From M1-B18 sp048264125 (GTDB lineage Bacteria > Bacillota > Clostridia > Peptostreptococcales > Natronincolaceae), in NCBI GenBank assembly GCA_048264125.1, contig JBLXDM010000015.1:1-53020 (forward strand): a stretch of 53,020 nt of DNA, in the 5' to 3' direction. Position 1 is the first letter of the stretch. Each line of letters opens with the position of its first letter. Shown here one piece after another: positions 17,030 to 24,974 of this stretch. The notes beneath the pieces are model-generated. The model was not told the DNA's origin. It worked only from the letters and a program-made list of their open reading frames with translations, and did not search any database. Made by a program: the position numbers and the translations under genes.

Positions 17030-17821
17030 TTAAACTTGCATATATCTGCTATCTTTTGTAATTTCCCTCGGCACCATTCCCAACTTATCCCGTACAGTTC
17101 TAGTAAAATGGGATGAATTATTGAAGCCTGCTTCTAAGGCTGCATCCGTAATGCTGGAGCCGGTGAATACCAGACGTAAGGCCTTTTTAAGCTTCTCGTG
17201 CAAAATGTAGCTGCTTAAGGATATACCCATCTCCACTTTGAATAAATGTGACAGCCTGCCTTCAGATAGATACATTCTATTGCTTAAATCCTTAACAGTC
17301 AGCATCTCCAAGGGTTGAGAGGATATATACTCCAAGAGCTCTTCTATACGCTTATCCAACTCCTTGACAGCTTCAAGGCTAAAATCTCCTAATGTCTGCT
17401 TTATGTGGTTTAGCAATTTATTATATTTCTCTTTATCTATTGCTTTAAGGAAATCATTTACAGCTGCGCCCATAATTTTTTCTATTTCTTTTTCTGTTAA
17501 TAAATGTACATTTCCAACCGTTAAAAGCTCTCTTTTAATGGTCTCCCCAAAGGTGGATTCAGGATTTATAAGAAGATATAGCTGCCATTGCTTGTCCCCC
17601 CTTAGACTATGGGCGGTGTTGGAATCGACAATTATGCCCTTTGTAAAGTATGAGGTGTTTTCTATAACAATTTCAAAATCCTTTTCCACCCCCAAGGTTA
17701 CTTGTACATAATTATGGCTATGGCAATCAGCATTTACCCTATTAGTTATAAAAGCTATATGGTCGCTGGCTTCAAACAAAAAAAGTCTTTCATTTTCTAT
17801 AGTTTCTAACTCTATTTCCAT
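17030..17821 (-). CDS. AraC family transcriptional regulator
   Basis: About 263 residues; the start at 17821 (MEIELETIENER) is favoured because GAGGT lies at proper spacing, while the ATG at 17836 has no binding site. The N-terminal half looks like a cupin-type sensor. The C-terminal pair of helix-turn-helices (about 160-260; 'LTVKDLSNRMYLSEGRLSHLFKVEMG' and 'SSITDAALEAGFNNSSHFTRTVRDKLGMVPREIT') is clear AraC type. It lies just downstream of the cysteine hydrolase gene on the same transcript and probably controls it. Confidence 0.9.
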   Translation of the reverse strand: MEIELETIENERLFLFEASDHIAFITNRVNADCHSHNYVQVTLGVEKDFEIVIENTSYFTKGIIVDSNTAHSLRGDKQWQLYLLINPESTFGETIKRELLTVGNVHLLTEKEIEKIMGAAVNDFLKAIDKEKYNKLLNHIKQTLGDFSLEAVKELDKRIEELLEYISSQPLEMLTVKDLSNRMYLSEGRLSHLFKVEMGISLSSYILHEKLKKALRLVFTGSSITDAALEAGFNNSSHFTRTVRDKLGMVPREITKDSRYMQV

Positions 17822-17841
17822 ATTACTGAACCTCATATATA

Positions 17842-18330
17842 TTATTTAATGCTGCTTAGCATATAATTGATAACATTATAGGATACCAATGGCCTATTAT
17901 TATAGATATCCACTAAACCATTAGGACGGCTGGCAAAAATGCCATGCTGAAGCATAGCGGCCCCGAGGCCTCTTTCTATTGCGCCATTGTAGGTTGCCAA
18001 TACACAGTACTCAGCCGCATTACCGCATAATACAACGAAATCCACATTTCTTTCCTTTAATATTTCCTCTAAATTAGTCTTCCAAAAGCTGTTGTTATAT
18101 ACCTTTAAAACCTCTATATCACTATCCTCCACCACAAGCTCCTCTACATTATTAAAGCGCTCATCATTGCCGCTTTCGATATCCCGTACGATTATCACAG
18201 GCTTGTCTGCCTTTCTAAACAACGCAGCTGTTTCGTTTATGTATTCAAAGGTGTCGTGGTATTCCTTCTGCCCCCTCCTATCGCCTATATAGGCCTCCTG
18301 CACGTCGATGATCAGTAATGCAATGTTCAT
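17842..18330 (-). CDS. Isochorismatase-like cysteine hydrolase
   Basis: A 162-residue protein. It has the isochorismatase-family catalytic set: aspartate in 'ALLIIDVQEAY' (about 8), a lysine near residue 79 in 'VYNNSFWKTNLEEIL', and the nucleophile cysteine in 'VVLCGNAAEYCVLATYNGAIERG' (about 112). Family members hydrolyse amides such as nicotinamide or other substrates; the exact substrate is not visible. A strong promoter and a clear AGGAGG site precede it. Confidence 0.82.
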   Translation of the reverse strand: MNIALLIIDVQEAYIGDRRGQKEYHDTFEYINETAALFRKADKPVIIVRDIESGNDERFNNVEELVVEDSDIEVLKVYNNSFWKTNLEEILKERNVDFVVLCGNAAEYCVLATYNGAIERGLGAAMLQHGIFASRPNGLVDIYNNRPLVSYNVINYMLSSIK

Positions 18331-18350
18331 AGTGAATTCCTCCTTAATAA

Positions 18351-18408
18351 ACCCTTGTCAAAATAATATATTTAAAGTATAGGATATCCATTGTGTTATT
18401 ACAAGGGT
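18351..18408 (-). promoter_or_regulatory. Promoter of the hydrolase-AraC operon flanked by inverted repeats
   Basis: Minus strand: -35 TTGTAA at 18399-18404, 17-base spacer, -10 TATACT at 18376-18381. Perfect inverted 8-mers ACCCTTGT (18351-18358) and ACAAGGGT (18401-18408) flank it 50 bases apart, so a regulator could bind both sides of the start site. Confidence 0.65.
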
Positions 18409-18454
18409 ATTCTATATATCAATAGTAGCTGGGATAGCTTATTAATCTAAAACA

Positions 18455-18637
18455 TTATACTTTTCCGTTACTTGATAGCGTTTTTTTCAAAAGCCTATCC
18501 AACAGTGCCTTTTGCTCATATATCATATGTCTGTCTACTTCCATGCTGAGCTGCAGAATATCTCTGCTGGTTAGCCTATTCTCTGCCTTCACTGCTTTAT
18601 TAAGCCTTTTTCTTGCATCCTCTAGAGTTGTGCTCAA
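18455..18637 (-). CDS. Spo0E-like aspartyl-phosphate phosphatase, probable
   Basis: A 60-residue, mostly helical protein. The middle 'LTSRDILQLSMEVDRHMIYEQKALLD' fits the Spo0E signature (S-x-E-[LV]-D followed by a hydrophobic pair), the region that contacts Spo0A-phosphate. Such small proteins remove phosphate from Spo0A and delay sporulation. The start is a TTG with a G-rich upstream region, so the exact start is uncertain. It lies downstream of the XRE regulator gene. Confidence 0.55.
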   Translation of the reverse strand: MSTTLEDARKRLNKAVKAENRLTSRDILQLSMEVDRHMIYEQKALLDRLLKKTLSSNGKV

Positions 18638-18727
18638 TTCTACCCGCCCCCTATTTGTTTTTTCTTTACTCAGATGGTATAAAAAGCAAATGAAATGGGT
18701 AATTAATATTTATTATTTTGCAGTAGA

Positions 18728-18955
18728 TTACGTATCAACTCTTTTTTCGTTTCCTTTCGGGACATTTACTTGTAAAAAAATTTCATCCTTCTCTTCTTTT
18801 AATACTTTTTTTATTCTAATTGCAACTTCTAAAGATGGATTTTTAAAGCCTAGCTCAATATTGGTATATGTTGTTCTGGCAATATTAGTAAGCCTTGCAA
18901 TATCACTTTGCGTAAAGCCCAATTTAAGCCTCTTTTCTCTTAATAGCTCTCTCAT
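18728..18955 (-). CDS. Small XRE-family DNA-binding protein
   Basis: A 75-residue protein that is almost entirely a lambda-Cro/XRE helix-turn-helix (about residues 3-60; 'LREKRLKLGFTQSDIARLTNIARTTYTNIELG'). Proteins this short usually act as repressors of neighbouring genes. It has AGGTGA upstream and is divergent from a second XRE gene. Confidence 0.88.
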   Translation of the reverse strand: MRELLREKRLKLGFTQSDIARLTNIARTTYTNIELGFKNPSLEVAIRIKKVLKEEKDEIFLQVNVPKGNEKRVDT

Positions 18956-19054
18956 TCTATCACCTCACTTCATTGTCCCTCAAAGCAACTATGAATTCAT
19001 TATAGTTTCGTTTAGAAACATTGTCAACGTTTTTCATAGTTTTTGCTTCTTTTG

Positions 19055-19090
19055 GGGACAATTATAACAATAATGTTTATAATAGGGACA
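19055..19090 (+). promoter_or_regulatory. Promoter and GGGACA repeats before the second XRE gene
   Basis: -35 GGGACA at 19055-19060, 17-base spacer, -10 TATAAT at 19078-19083. A second GGGACA lies at 19085-19090, exactly 30 bases on, and an inverted copy (TTGTCCC) occurs at about 18972. The repeats are candidate operators for the flanking regulators. Confidence 0.55.
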
Positions 19091-19123
19091 TTATGATATA
19101 AAATTTTATCTAGAGGTGATTAT

Positions 19124-19480
19124 ATGAGTTTTGCTAAAAGATTAAAACAGCTTAGAAATGAAATACACCTAACCCAAGAAGAGTTATCAGTTAAATTAAA
19201 TAAGACAAGATCAACGATAGCCGGTTATGAGACAGAAAGAAAAGAACCTGATTATGAAACTTTAAAAATGATAGCTAATTTTTTTAATGTTTCACTTGAT
19301 TATTTATTGGGCGCTTCTGAGATTCGCAATTTACATAAAGAGCAAAGTTCATTTACACGAGTTTTTAATAATTTGGATACATATGATTTACCCGAAGAAG
19401 CCCTCAAGCAAATTGAGGAATACATAGAATTTGTTAAACAAAAATACAATAAGGATGCCAGCACGAAGGAAAAGAAGTAA
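19124..19480 (+). CDS. XRE-family transcriptional regulator
   Basis: A 118-residue protein with an N-terminal XRE helix-turn-helix (about 5-62; 'LKQLRNEIHLTQEELSVKLNKTRSTIAGYETERKEPDYETLKMIANFFNVSLDYLLGA') and a charged helical C-terminal tail that could mediate dimerisation. Its sequence is of the SinR/phage-repressor type. It is one of very few plus-strand genes in this stretch and is divergent from the smaller XRE gene with a 168-base shared control region. Confidence 0.9.
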   Translation: MSFAKRLKQLRNEIHLTQEELSVKLNKTRSTIAGYETERKEPDYETLKMIANFFNVSLDYLLGASEIRNLHKEQSSFTRVFNNLDTYDLPEEALKQIEEYIEFVKQKYNKDASTKEKK

Positions 19481-19510
19481 TCAATGCTATAACTTTTGGC
19501 TTCTAAGACC

Positions 19511-19559
19511 AAAATAATACCCACAGCAGCCGGAGGTTATCTCTGACTTCTGTGGGTAT
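19511..19559. terminator. Bidirectional terminator between XRE gene and permease operon
   Basis: Stem ATACCCACAG/CTGTGGGTAT with an inner partly paired loop; on the minus strand it is followed by TATTATTTTGG. It lies between convergent genes. Confidence 0.6.
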
Positions 19560-19576
19560 ATGACTTCATATCTTCT

Positions 19577-20107
19577 TTACAATAATTCCGCGTTTTCATA
19601 AATCCGTGATACCTCTTCTGCCTTCATTAGTGAGGAAAGTAGATATGATATCAGTATAATGCCTGGAATATCCACCAGCAGTCTGGTAATGGCAAACCTT
19701 GCTCCTAATGCCGATATTTCAAATAAAAGCATAGGTATCTTGGTAGTTGACCACGCACCGATGAATATTAAAACATTGCTTAATTTGACTCCTTTTTTCA
19801 TAAACACAGCCGCTACAGGAAATGCGCCATACAGCGGACCTGCCGCCACCGATCCTAATATAAAGGACAATACAATCCCCTTTATCCCCGAATCCTCCCC
19901 CATATATTTCATCATAGTCTCCTTTGGAACCCATACGTCCAACAGACCTAGAAGGATAAATATCGGAGGTATCACCGAAATCATTTCTTTAAAGCTATAG
20001 CCTGTGATACTTATTGCCTTCAAGCCCAGCTCTCTATTTATTAAAAGCATAGCAGCCAAAATTAATGCAGTAATTAATGCAAATCGATACCTCTTTATTA
20101 GAACCAT
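19577..20107 (-). CDS. Permease half-protein, YraQ/ArsP-like (second half)
   Basis: A 176-residue membrane protein with about five hydrophobic segments. The block 'GSVAAGPLYGAFPVAAVFMKKGVKLSNVLIFIGAWSTTKIPMLLFEISALGARFAITRLLVDI' matches the layout of the YraQ/ArsP permease family, but the cysteine motif of classical members is absent ('GPLYGAFP' here). It overlaps the end of the other permease half by ten bases, so the two are probably one transporter split over two genes. Operon context (ArsR regulator, NifX-like protein) suggests a metal- or metalloid-related substrate. Confidence 0.7.
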   Translation of the reverse strand: MVLIKRYRFALITALILAAMLLINRELGLKAISITGYSFKEMISVIPPIFILLGLLDVWVPKETMMKYMGEDSGIKGIVLSFILGSVAAGPLYGAFPVAAVFMKKGVKLSNVLIFIGAWSTTKIPMLLFEISALGARFAITRLLVDIPGIILISYLLSSLMKAEEVSRIYENAELL

Positions 20108-20589
20108 ATCCCCGAAGCCACCTTTCCTACGATATATGCAACAATAAAAGAAAATAAAAATGCGGTTGCATTTCTTAAAATCGTCAGTCGTTTACCGAAA
20201 TATTTAATTTCAACCGGTGCTGTTACTACCCCCACCATCATCAGTGTTGATACGAAGGCGCCAATTTGCGTATAGCCTGCCCCATTATTCAGGAGAATCG
20301 CTGCAGTAGGAAAGGCTACAAAACCGGGGATTAAGGTAATTGCTCCTACAACAGCAGATAGCATCACACCAAACCAGCCTGATTCACTGCCTATTAGCTT
20401 TGAAATTAGCTCTGCATTAAATACCGATAGCAATAATCCAACCAATATCAATACCCCTATTAGCTGAGAAAGTATATTTTCAAATGACTTCCAAGCCTTC
20501 TTCAAGGCCATTTTTGTCTTTTTCTTATCCTTAAAAAACGAAATGGTTAAAAGAATAATTACCGATGCATACATAATATAACTGTTCAT
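20098..20589 (-). CDS. Permease half-protein, YraQ/ArsP-like (first half)
   Basis: A 163-residue membrane protein with four to five hydrophobic segments. The motif 'GAITLIPGFVAFPTAAILLNNGAGYTQIGAFVSTLMMVGVVTAPVEIKYFGKRLTILRN' is the counterpart of the block in the partner gene: same spacing, a 'GFVAFP' loop, and a conserved arginine at the next helix. Two homologous halves are expected to assemble as a pair. The substrate is unknown. Confidence 0.7.
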   Translation of the reverse strand: MNSYIMYASVIILLTISFFKDKKKTKMALKKAWKSFENILSQLIGVLILVGLLLSVFNAELISKLIGSESGWFGVMLSAVVGAITLIPGFVAFPTAAILLNNGAGYTQIGAFVSTLMMVGVVTAPVEIKYFGKRLTILRNATAFLFSFIVAYIVGKVASGIWF

Positions 20590-20664
20590 AATCCTAGCCC
20601 CTTTTTTCTATCATACTTTAAAAAGGCATCTATCTATTGGTAGATGCCCAAATCCCATATAATA

Positions 20665-21033
20665 TTAATGACCACAATCGTGATTTTCACAGCTATTGCT
20701 TACTGAAAACTCCGGCAACCCACTGCTTTTTAATAGCTCAAGATTGTTTATCAAGGTTTCATTTGCAACTCTGTAGGCCTTCACCCCTTGATTATTTAGC
20801 TTCATCAATGCGCCTGCCCCAATTCCACCAACTAAAATCGCATCAACCCTTTCTCCCCCCAGTGCCTTCAGAGGCTGACACATTCCGTGTACATGGTGTA
20901 AATCCTCATTTTTAATCGCCTTTAGCTCTCCATTTTCCATATCGTAGATAAGAAAATATGGCGCTGACCCAAAATGATTGTAGGGAACACTTTCCAAACC
21001 CCTGTTTTCTTCAACCGGAATACATACCTTCAT
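20665..21033 (-). CDS. NifX/NifB-type iron-molybdenum cofactor-binding domain protein
   Basis: A 122-residue protein of the dinitrogenase cofactor-binding fold: 'MKVCIPVEENRGLESVPYNHFGSAPYFLIYD' and 'VDAILVGGIGAGALMKLNNQGVKAYR' are the two conserved ends. The C-terminal tail 'CENHDCGH' is rich in cysteine and histidine and could bind metal. No nitrogenase genes are in the window; such stand-alone proteins are common in anaerobes and have unknown roles. It lies 5 bases after the ArsR gene. Confidence 0.85.
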   Translation of the reverse strand: MKVCIPVEENRGLESVPYNHFGSAPYFLIYDMENGELKAIKNEDLHHVHGMCQPLKALGGERVDAILVGGIGAGALMKLNNQGVKAYRVANETLINNLELLKSSGLPEFSVSNSCENHDCGH

Positions 21034-21038
21034 ACTTA

Positions 21039-21419
21039 TTACTCCTCTCCTTCTGCTTTATTATTTCTTTGACAGCATCTATTTTTACCTGCTTTACATG
21101 ATGCTCTACATTCATCAGGCATACGTATGCCTAGCTTGCAGCTGCTGCTTGAGTGTTCATTATTCATTTGCTGAATAAATTTAACTATTTCCGACAGCAT
21201 AGGCTCCTGCAAATCATACAGCACATAATACCCTAGCTTCTCCCCAACAATAAGTCCCGCTTCCTTTAAAGTCTTTATATGCTGCGACACTGCTGCTTCG
21301 GAAATATTTAAGTGCTTTGCAATTCCTTTAGCACATATTTTTCTTCTGGAAAGTATAACTAATATTTTTAGTCTAGTTTCATCTCCAAGGGCCTTAAATA
21401 TTTGTACAATGTGCTCCAT
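21039..21419 (-). CDS. ArsR-family transcriptional repressor with a cysteine-rich tail
   Basis: A 126-residue winged helix-turn-helix protein ('ILVILSRRKICAKGIAKHLNISEAAVSQHIKTLKEAGLIVGEKLGYYVLYDL', residues 18-72). The tail contains 'SSSCKLGIRMPDECRASCKAGKNRCC', with five cysteines, which could bind a metal or thiophilic ligand. A perfect palindrome in front of the gene is a likely binding site. It probably controls the operon that includes the NifX-like protein and both permease halves. Confidence 0.88.
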   Translation of the reverse strand: MEHIVQIFKALGDETRLKILVILSRRKICAKGIAKHLNISEAAVSQHIKTLKEAGLIVGEKLGYYVLYDLQEPMLSEIVKFIQQMNNEHSSSSCKLGIRMPDECRASCKAGKNRCCQRNNKAEGEE

Positions 21420-21437
21420 GATATACTCCTCATTTAG

Positions 21438-21453
21438 TTAAGTATTTACTTAA
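21438..21453. promoter_or_regulatory. ArsR operator palindrome
   Basis: TTAAGTA-TT-TACTTAA is a perfect 7-2-7 inverted repeat; a further ACTTAATTA half-site lies about 15 bases upstream of it. It sits between the promoter region and the ArsR start codon. Confidence 0.65.
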
Positions 21454-21524
21454 TTAAATAATATAATACTTAATTATCCATGTCAATATGTAGAGCAAAA
21501 TAATACTCCTTCGAAATTTAAGGT

Positions 21525-21700
21525 GGGTTTAATGCCGGAGGAAACCCTGAAGAGTCTTCACTGTATGACTCCGTTGGGTACAGGCAGCACTTACGAGTCA
21601 GATGGCATAAAAATAACGCCAACATATTTGAATGATTGACGTCATCAGAGCTTATATTTATTTTCGCTGTCTACTTGACAGGGAGCAGTTCATTGTAGGG
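21525..21700 (-). mobile_element. Possible insertion-sequence remnant
   Basis: CTGTC-TACTT-GACAG (21674-21688) resembles the terminal repeats of some IS3-group elements, and the minus strand from about 21620 down is open through 'LYPTESYSEDSSGFPPALNP' without a start codon. The GC content is also higher than in the flanks. No transposase domain is left. Weak call from memory of such ends. Confidence 0.3.
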
Positions 21701-21711
21701 TTCATTTCTGA

Positions 21712-21945
21712 TTATTTTTGTATAGCAAGCAGCTCCTCACATCTTTCCATCATGTATAAATGCGAATCGTAAACCCCTTGATTATAGAATTCTGGTGCCA
21801 GCTCCTCCATTACAAAATCCAATAGTATCATGGCGGCCAAATCCCCTAATTTTTCATCTCGTTCCTTTAAGTAATGCTTTTTTATTGCTGCTATCATTGT
21901 TTCCTTCTTTTCTTTAGATAGCTTTATTTTGTCCTTATTGTTCAT
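21712..21945 (-). CDS. DUF2164 family protein
   Basis: A 77-residue protein from the ATG at 21945 (MNNKDKIKLSKEKK), which has GGAGGAGGA just upstream. The stretch 'LGDLAAMILLDFVMEELAPEFYNQGVYDSH' is the conserved core of DUF2164. Function unknown. Confidence 0.8.
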   Translation of the reverse strand: MNNKDKIKLSKEKKETMIAAIKKHYLKERDEKLGDLAAMILLDFVMEELAPEFYNQGVYDSHLYMMERCEELLAIQK

Positions 21946-22120
21946 AGTCCTCCTCCGTTTCTGGGTAATTATCATATTTCTTGTTCACTTAATAAGTTTC
22001 CGTTCAATAGCCTTAGTATAATTCTATCATGGGGTATCGCAGAATACTAACACATTTTACTTTAACAATTCAACCTAATGAGCAATTTGCTTGTTTGGCA
22101 GTAAGCTTGTCCCTAATAAT

Positions 22121-22149
22121 TTGCTATGAATTACCATATAATGTATACT
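22121..22149 (+). promoter_or_regulatory. Promoter of the lipoprotein gene
   Basis: -35 TTGCTA, 17-base spacer, -10 TATACT, about 70 bases before the start codon at 22219. Confidence 0.55.
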
Positions 22150-22218
22150 TTATATATACCAAATTGATGCTAAATCAGTATATTACCGATAACTATTTTG
22201 AAGGGGGGCGATATTAGC

Positions 22219-23973
22219 ATGAGCAAGAGGTTAATTATAGGTATATTCATATTAGGCCTTTTAGGCACATTGTTTCTTGTAGGCTGCGTTGAAAAAAATA
22301 TAGAGTCCTCTAATGAGGAACCAAGCCTCCTGAAGCCTCCCGTCATCTCCGCCAGCTTCCTTCACCAGCATACAGACTATAGCTACCAAGTACCCCTGAA
22401 TTCGCCTGTTGTATTTTTTCAAGGCGAATATTTTAGACTAACATTGAAATTTGACGAAGCCTTAAGCCAGAATGCCTACACTAGCTATATCAAGGCTCTG
22501 GAGGGAAATGAAATAAACGTTACCGCCTCCCACGACTTTAAAAGCTTCGAGCTGGTTTTTTCAAATATTAAGGCTGGAGATACCCTTAGCTTTACCCTCG
22601 ATGGTGACATAGAGGATATACGCGGCCTTAAGCTAAAGGATGATATTAATCTAAGTTTTTTGATTGCTGAGCCTATAGAAGCCGCCTATACAATATTAGG
22701 TCAGGCATATAATTTAACATATCCTACAGGAAATCTCAGTCCCTCCTACGGCGAAGAGGATAAGCTGACGAATGCCTTTCAGAGGATAAAAGTAGATTTT
22801 TCTAAGGAGGTAAATGCCGCAGATGTGGAGGCGGTCCTTAGAAACCGGGTCTTCAAAAACGACGATAGCTTCAGCTTCCAATGGGAGGGCTTGAAAACCC
22901 TGTATGTATCTATAGATAAGCTTTCCTCAGAGCTTTATGGCATTGAGCTTTTCTCCTACGAGACGCCGATTATCAACAGTATTTATTTTACCGCTGATGA
23001 ACCAAATATTCTATATAGCTATTCCTTCGACGACAAAAGCCTAAGGGAGGAAAGGATTTTTGATAATTTCAATTATTACTTTAATGTAAATCCCTTTATC
23101 AAGGAATATCTGCTAATGGTTGATACGGCAAGCAGCTATATGTATAATTTGAAGGAAGATGCCGTAATTAGCTCTTCAGATGAAGGCCTACCAAATTATT
23201 GGGGGCTGCAGCCCTGGAATCAGGAGGTCCTTTGGCTGGATAGTGAAACCATAATATTTATAGATAATTATAAGGTAAGCACCTATAATTTAATAACTAG
23301 GAAAAAGGAATACCTCTTTTCAATAGAAGAAAAGGACGAAGGTTATCGTGTATTTGAATATGTCCTTTCTCCGGACAAACAGAAGCTTGCAATAGCTGTA
23401 GGAACTACCGACAATGATTACATGCAGCATGTCGCCTATGTGTCCGTATACTCTCTGAAGGGCGAAAGGCTATATGGCGATATGACAGTCGAAAATATCA
23501 GAGGGATATGGCTTGCAGGCTATGTCTACTATCTGAATATGGGGTGGCTAAATAATTCGGAGTTAATTTATGAGGTATCTACAGGAGAAGAAGACCACGG
23601 TATAGCTGTTACAAATATCAATAATAATACCACAAGCATTGTGTTGGAGGATGGGATTGAGTCCATTACTGCTGCCAATAGTGGCGTATATGCAGCCAAG
23701 CAAAATGAAAGCTATATTATTAAGGCTAAAGGAAAAACCCTTAGCATTCCCGCAGAGGGCATATCTGATATCATTGTAAAGGATGAGACAACAGTATTGT
23801 ACACTAGGGAAGTAGAGGGAATAACTGAATTTGTAAGCTTTGACATTCCTTCCGAAAGCGAGACGAGCTTAGAAGCAATCCCCGGTGTACGCTTTAGAAT
23901 TTTGGGATACTCCTATGACACGGAAAGCATCTATTTAATATCGAATCAGCGGTATTTGATGCCGATTACTTAG
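22219..23973 (+). CDS. Lipoprotein with Ig-like and beta-propeller-like regions
   Basis: A 584-residue exported protein. The start is the ATG at 22219, with GGGGGG upstream. Residues 1-20 form a signal peptide ending in the lipobox LVGC, so it is lipid-anchored. The part from about 40 to 200 resembles bacterial Ig-like (SbsA-type) domains, with 'FDEALSQNAYTSYIKALEG' and 'VDFSKEVNAADVEAVLRN'. From about 260 on, repeated 'YSFDDKSL', 'TYNLITRKKEYLF', 'LSPDKQKLAIAVG' segments suggest a beta-propeller. Its role is unknown; it is probably exposed on the cell surface. The gene is followed by a terminator. Confidence 0.82.
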   Translation: MSKRLIIGIFILGLLGTLFLVGCVEKNIESSNEEPSLLKPPVISASFLHQHTDYSYQVPLNSPVVFFQGEYFRLTLKFDEALSQNAYTSYIKALEGNEINVTASHDFKSFELVFSNIKAGDTLSFTLDGDIEDIRGLKLKDDINLSFLIAEPIEAAYTILGQAYNLTYPTGNLSPSYGEEDKLTNAFQRIKVDFSKEVNAADVEAVLRNRVFKNDDSFSFQWEGLKTLYVSIDKLSSELYGIELFSYETPIINSIYFTADEPNILYSYSFDDKSLREERIFDNFNYYFNVNPFIKEYLLMVDTASSYMYNLKEDAVISSSDEGLPNYWGLQPWNQEVLWLDSETIIFIDNYKVSTYNLITRKKEYLFSIEEKDEGYRVFEYVLSPDKQKLAIAVGTTDNDYMQHVAYVSVYSLKGERLYGDMTVENIRGIWLAGYVYYLNMGWLNNSELIYEVSTGEEDHGIAVTNINNNTTSIVLEDGIESITAANSGVYAAKQNESYIIKAKGKTLSIPAEGISDIIVKDETTVLYTREVEGITEFVSFDIPSESETSLEAIPGVRFRILGYSYDTESIYLISNQRYLMPIT

Positions 23974-23980
23974 CAGGAGG

Positions 23981-24019
23981 CCCTGCATAGCCGGTGCTTC
24001 TGGCTATTGTAGGGTTTTT
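23981..24019 (+). terminator. Terminator of the lipoprotein gene
   Basis: Hairpin CCCTGCATAGCC / GGCTATTGTAGGG with a small bulge, followed by TTTTTA, 8 bases after the stop codon. Confidence 0.8.
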
Positions 24020-24023
24020 AAGT

Positions 24024-24041
24024 GTGTCAAACAAAGCGTCC
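24024..24041. repeat. Copy 1 of dispersed intergenic repeat
   Basis: GTGTCAAACAAAGCGTCC occurs identically at 26367-26384. Both copies lie in short intergenic gaps beside terminators. Confidence 0.75.
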
Positions 24042-24051
24042 TATTGATATG

Positions 24052-24900
24052 TTACTCCTTGCTTAAGGTAACAACAACCACCTCAGGTGGATTTAGCACC
24101 CTTAGGGGGAAAAGACTATTTCCCAGCCCTCGACTGACAACCATCGAGGTTGTACCATCTGTATAAATACCACTGGTGTACTTTGGAAAAAAGCCTTGAT
24201 GTGGGGCTATTACGCCACCTATAAAGGGGATTCTTATTTGTCCGCCATGAGCATGACCGCTAAAAACCAGGTCAATAGCTGCGGCACTATAGCTTTCAAA
24301 TTCCTCCGGCCTATGGGATAATAAAATATTGAAATCTGTTTCTACGTCCTTAAGTAATTTTAGCAGCCAGCTATGCACATACCCGTACTGATCCATCCAA
24401 TCATACCCACCTAATCTTTGCTGAATAGTAGGATCGGCTATTCCCATGATGCCTATGCTCTGACTGCCTTCGCTTAATTCTCTGTATTCATTATCAATAA
24501 TATCTACCCCTAAGGCCTCCAGCTCCTTCATTAACGGCTCCAGCTCCTTCGAGGCCTGCTCATGATTGCCGGTGACGTAATATATCGGTGCGATATCCTT
24601 TATATCCCTGATAAATTCTACTGCTACCTCCAGATTGGTTTTCCTATGGTCAATCAAGTCTCCTGTAATTACAATGATGTCGGGCTTGGCCTCTTTTATT
24701 ATCTTTGTTAGCCTACCGTGAAAGTCCTTATTATGTAAATCTGAAACCTGTAGAATTCGATAGCCCTTAAAGTTTTCGGGAAGCTTTGGATTTACATAGG
24801 ATATATTACTTACACCAATGGCATTATTATGCCATAACAAAAAAACAATTAGACCTATTATTATTAATAGCATTTTATAGCTCCTAGCTTTAATTTTCAT
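24052..24900 (-). CDS. Membrane-anchored metallophosphoesterase (YaeI-like)
   Basis: About 282 residues from the ATG at 24900. One N-terminal membrane helix (about 5-25) is followed by the full calcineurin-type metal-binding set: 'VSDLHN' (about 52), 'ITGDLIDH' (about 80), 'VTGNHEQ' (about 112), 'LLSHRPE' (about 198) and 'SGHAHGGQI' (about 217). The arrangement with the helix is typical of YaeI/YkuE-like phosphodiesterases that act outside the membrane, for example on lipid-linked substrates. It stands alone. Confidence 0.9.
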   Translation of the reverse strand: MKIKARSYKMLLIIIGLIVFLLWHNNAIGVSNISYVNPKLPENFKGYRILQVSDLHNKDFHGRLTKIIKEAKPDIIVITGDLIDHRKTNLEVAVEFIRDIKDIAPIYYVTGNHEQASKELEPLMKELEALGVDIIDNEYRELSEGSQSIGIMGIADPTIQQRLGGYDWMDQYGYVHSWLLKLLKDVETDFNILLSHRPEEFESYSAAAIDLVFSGHAHGGQIRIPFIGGVIAPHQGFFPKYTSGIYTDGTTSMVVSRGLGNSLFPLRVLNPPEVVVVTLSKE

Positions 24901-24974
24901 TGCTTCAACCATCCTGTTCTAGTTTTAGTCAATTTCATTTATGAGAAACCAGTCTTCTAAAGCTTTATATCGCT

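Noticed and set aside
21525..21660. Riboswitch in the GC-rich patch upstream of the ArsR region
   Set aside because: I compared it with cobalamin, THF, NiCo and Moco motifs and found no matching conserved core; orientation also does not fit a leader of a neighbouring gene.
22096..22110. TGGCAGTAAGCTTGT as a sigma-54 promoter for the lipoprotein
   Set aside because: The -12 GC is missing (GT instead) and a normal promoter lies just downstream.
22029..22217. 62-residue ORF before the lipoprotein
   Set aside because: It covers the lipoprotein promoter and leader, and has no ribosome site or recognisable sequence.
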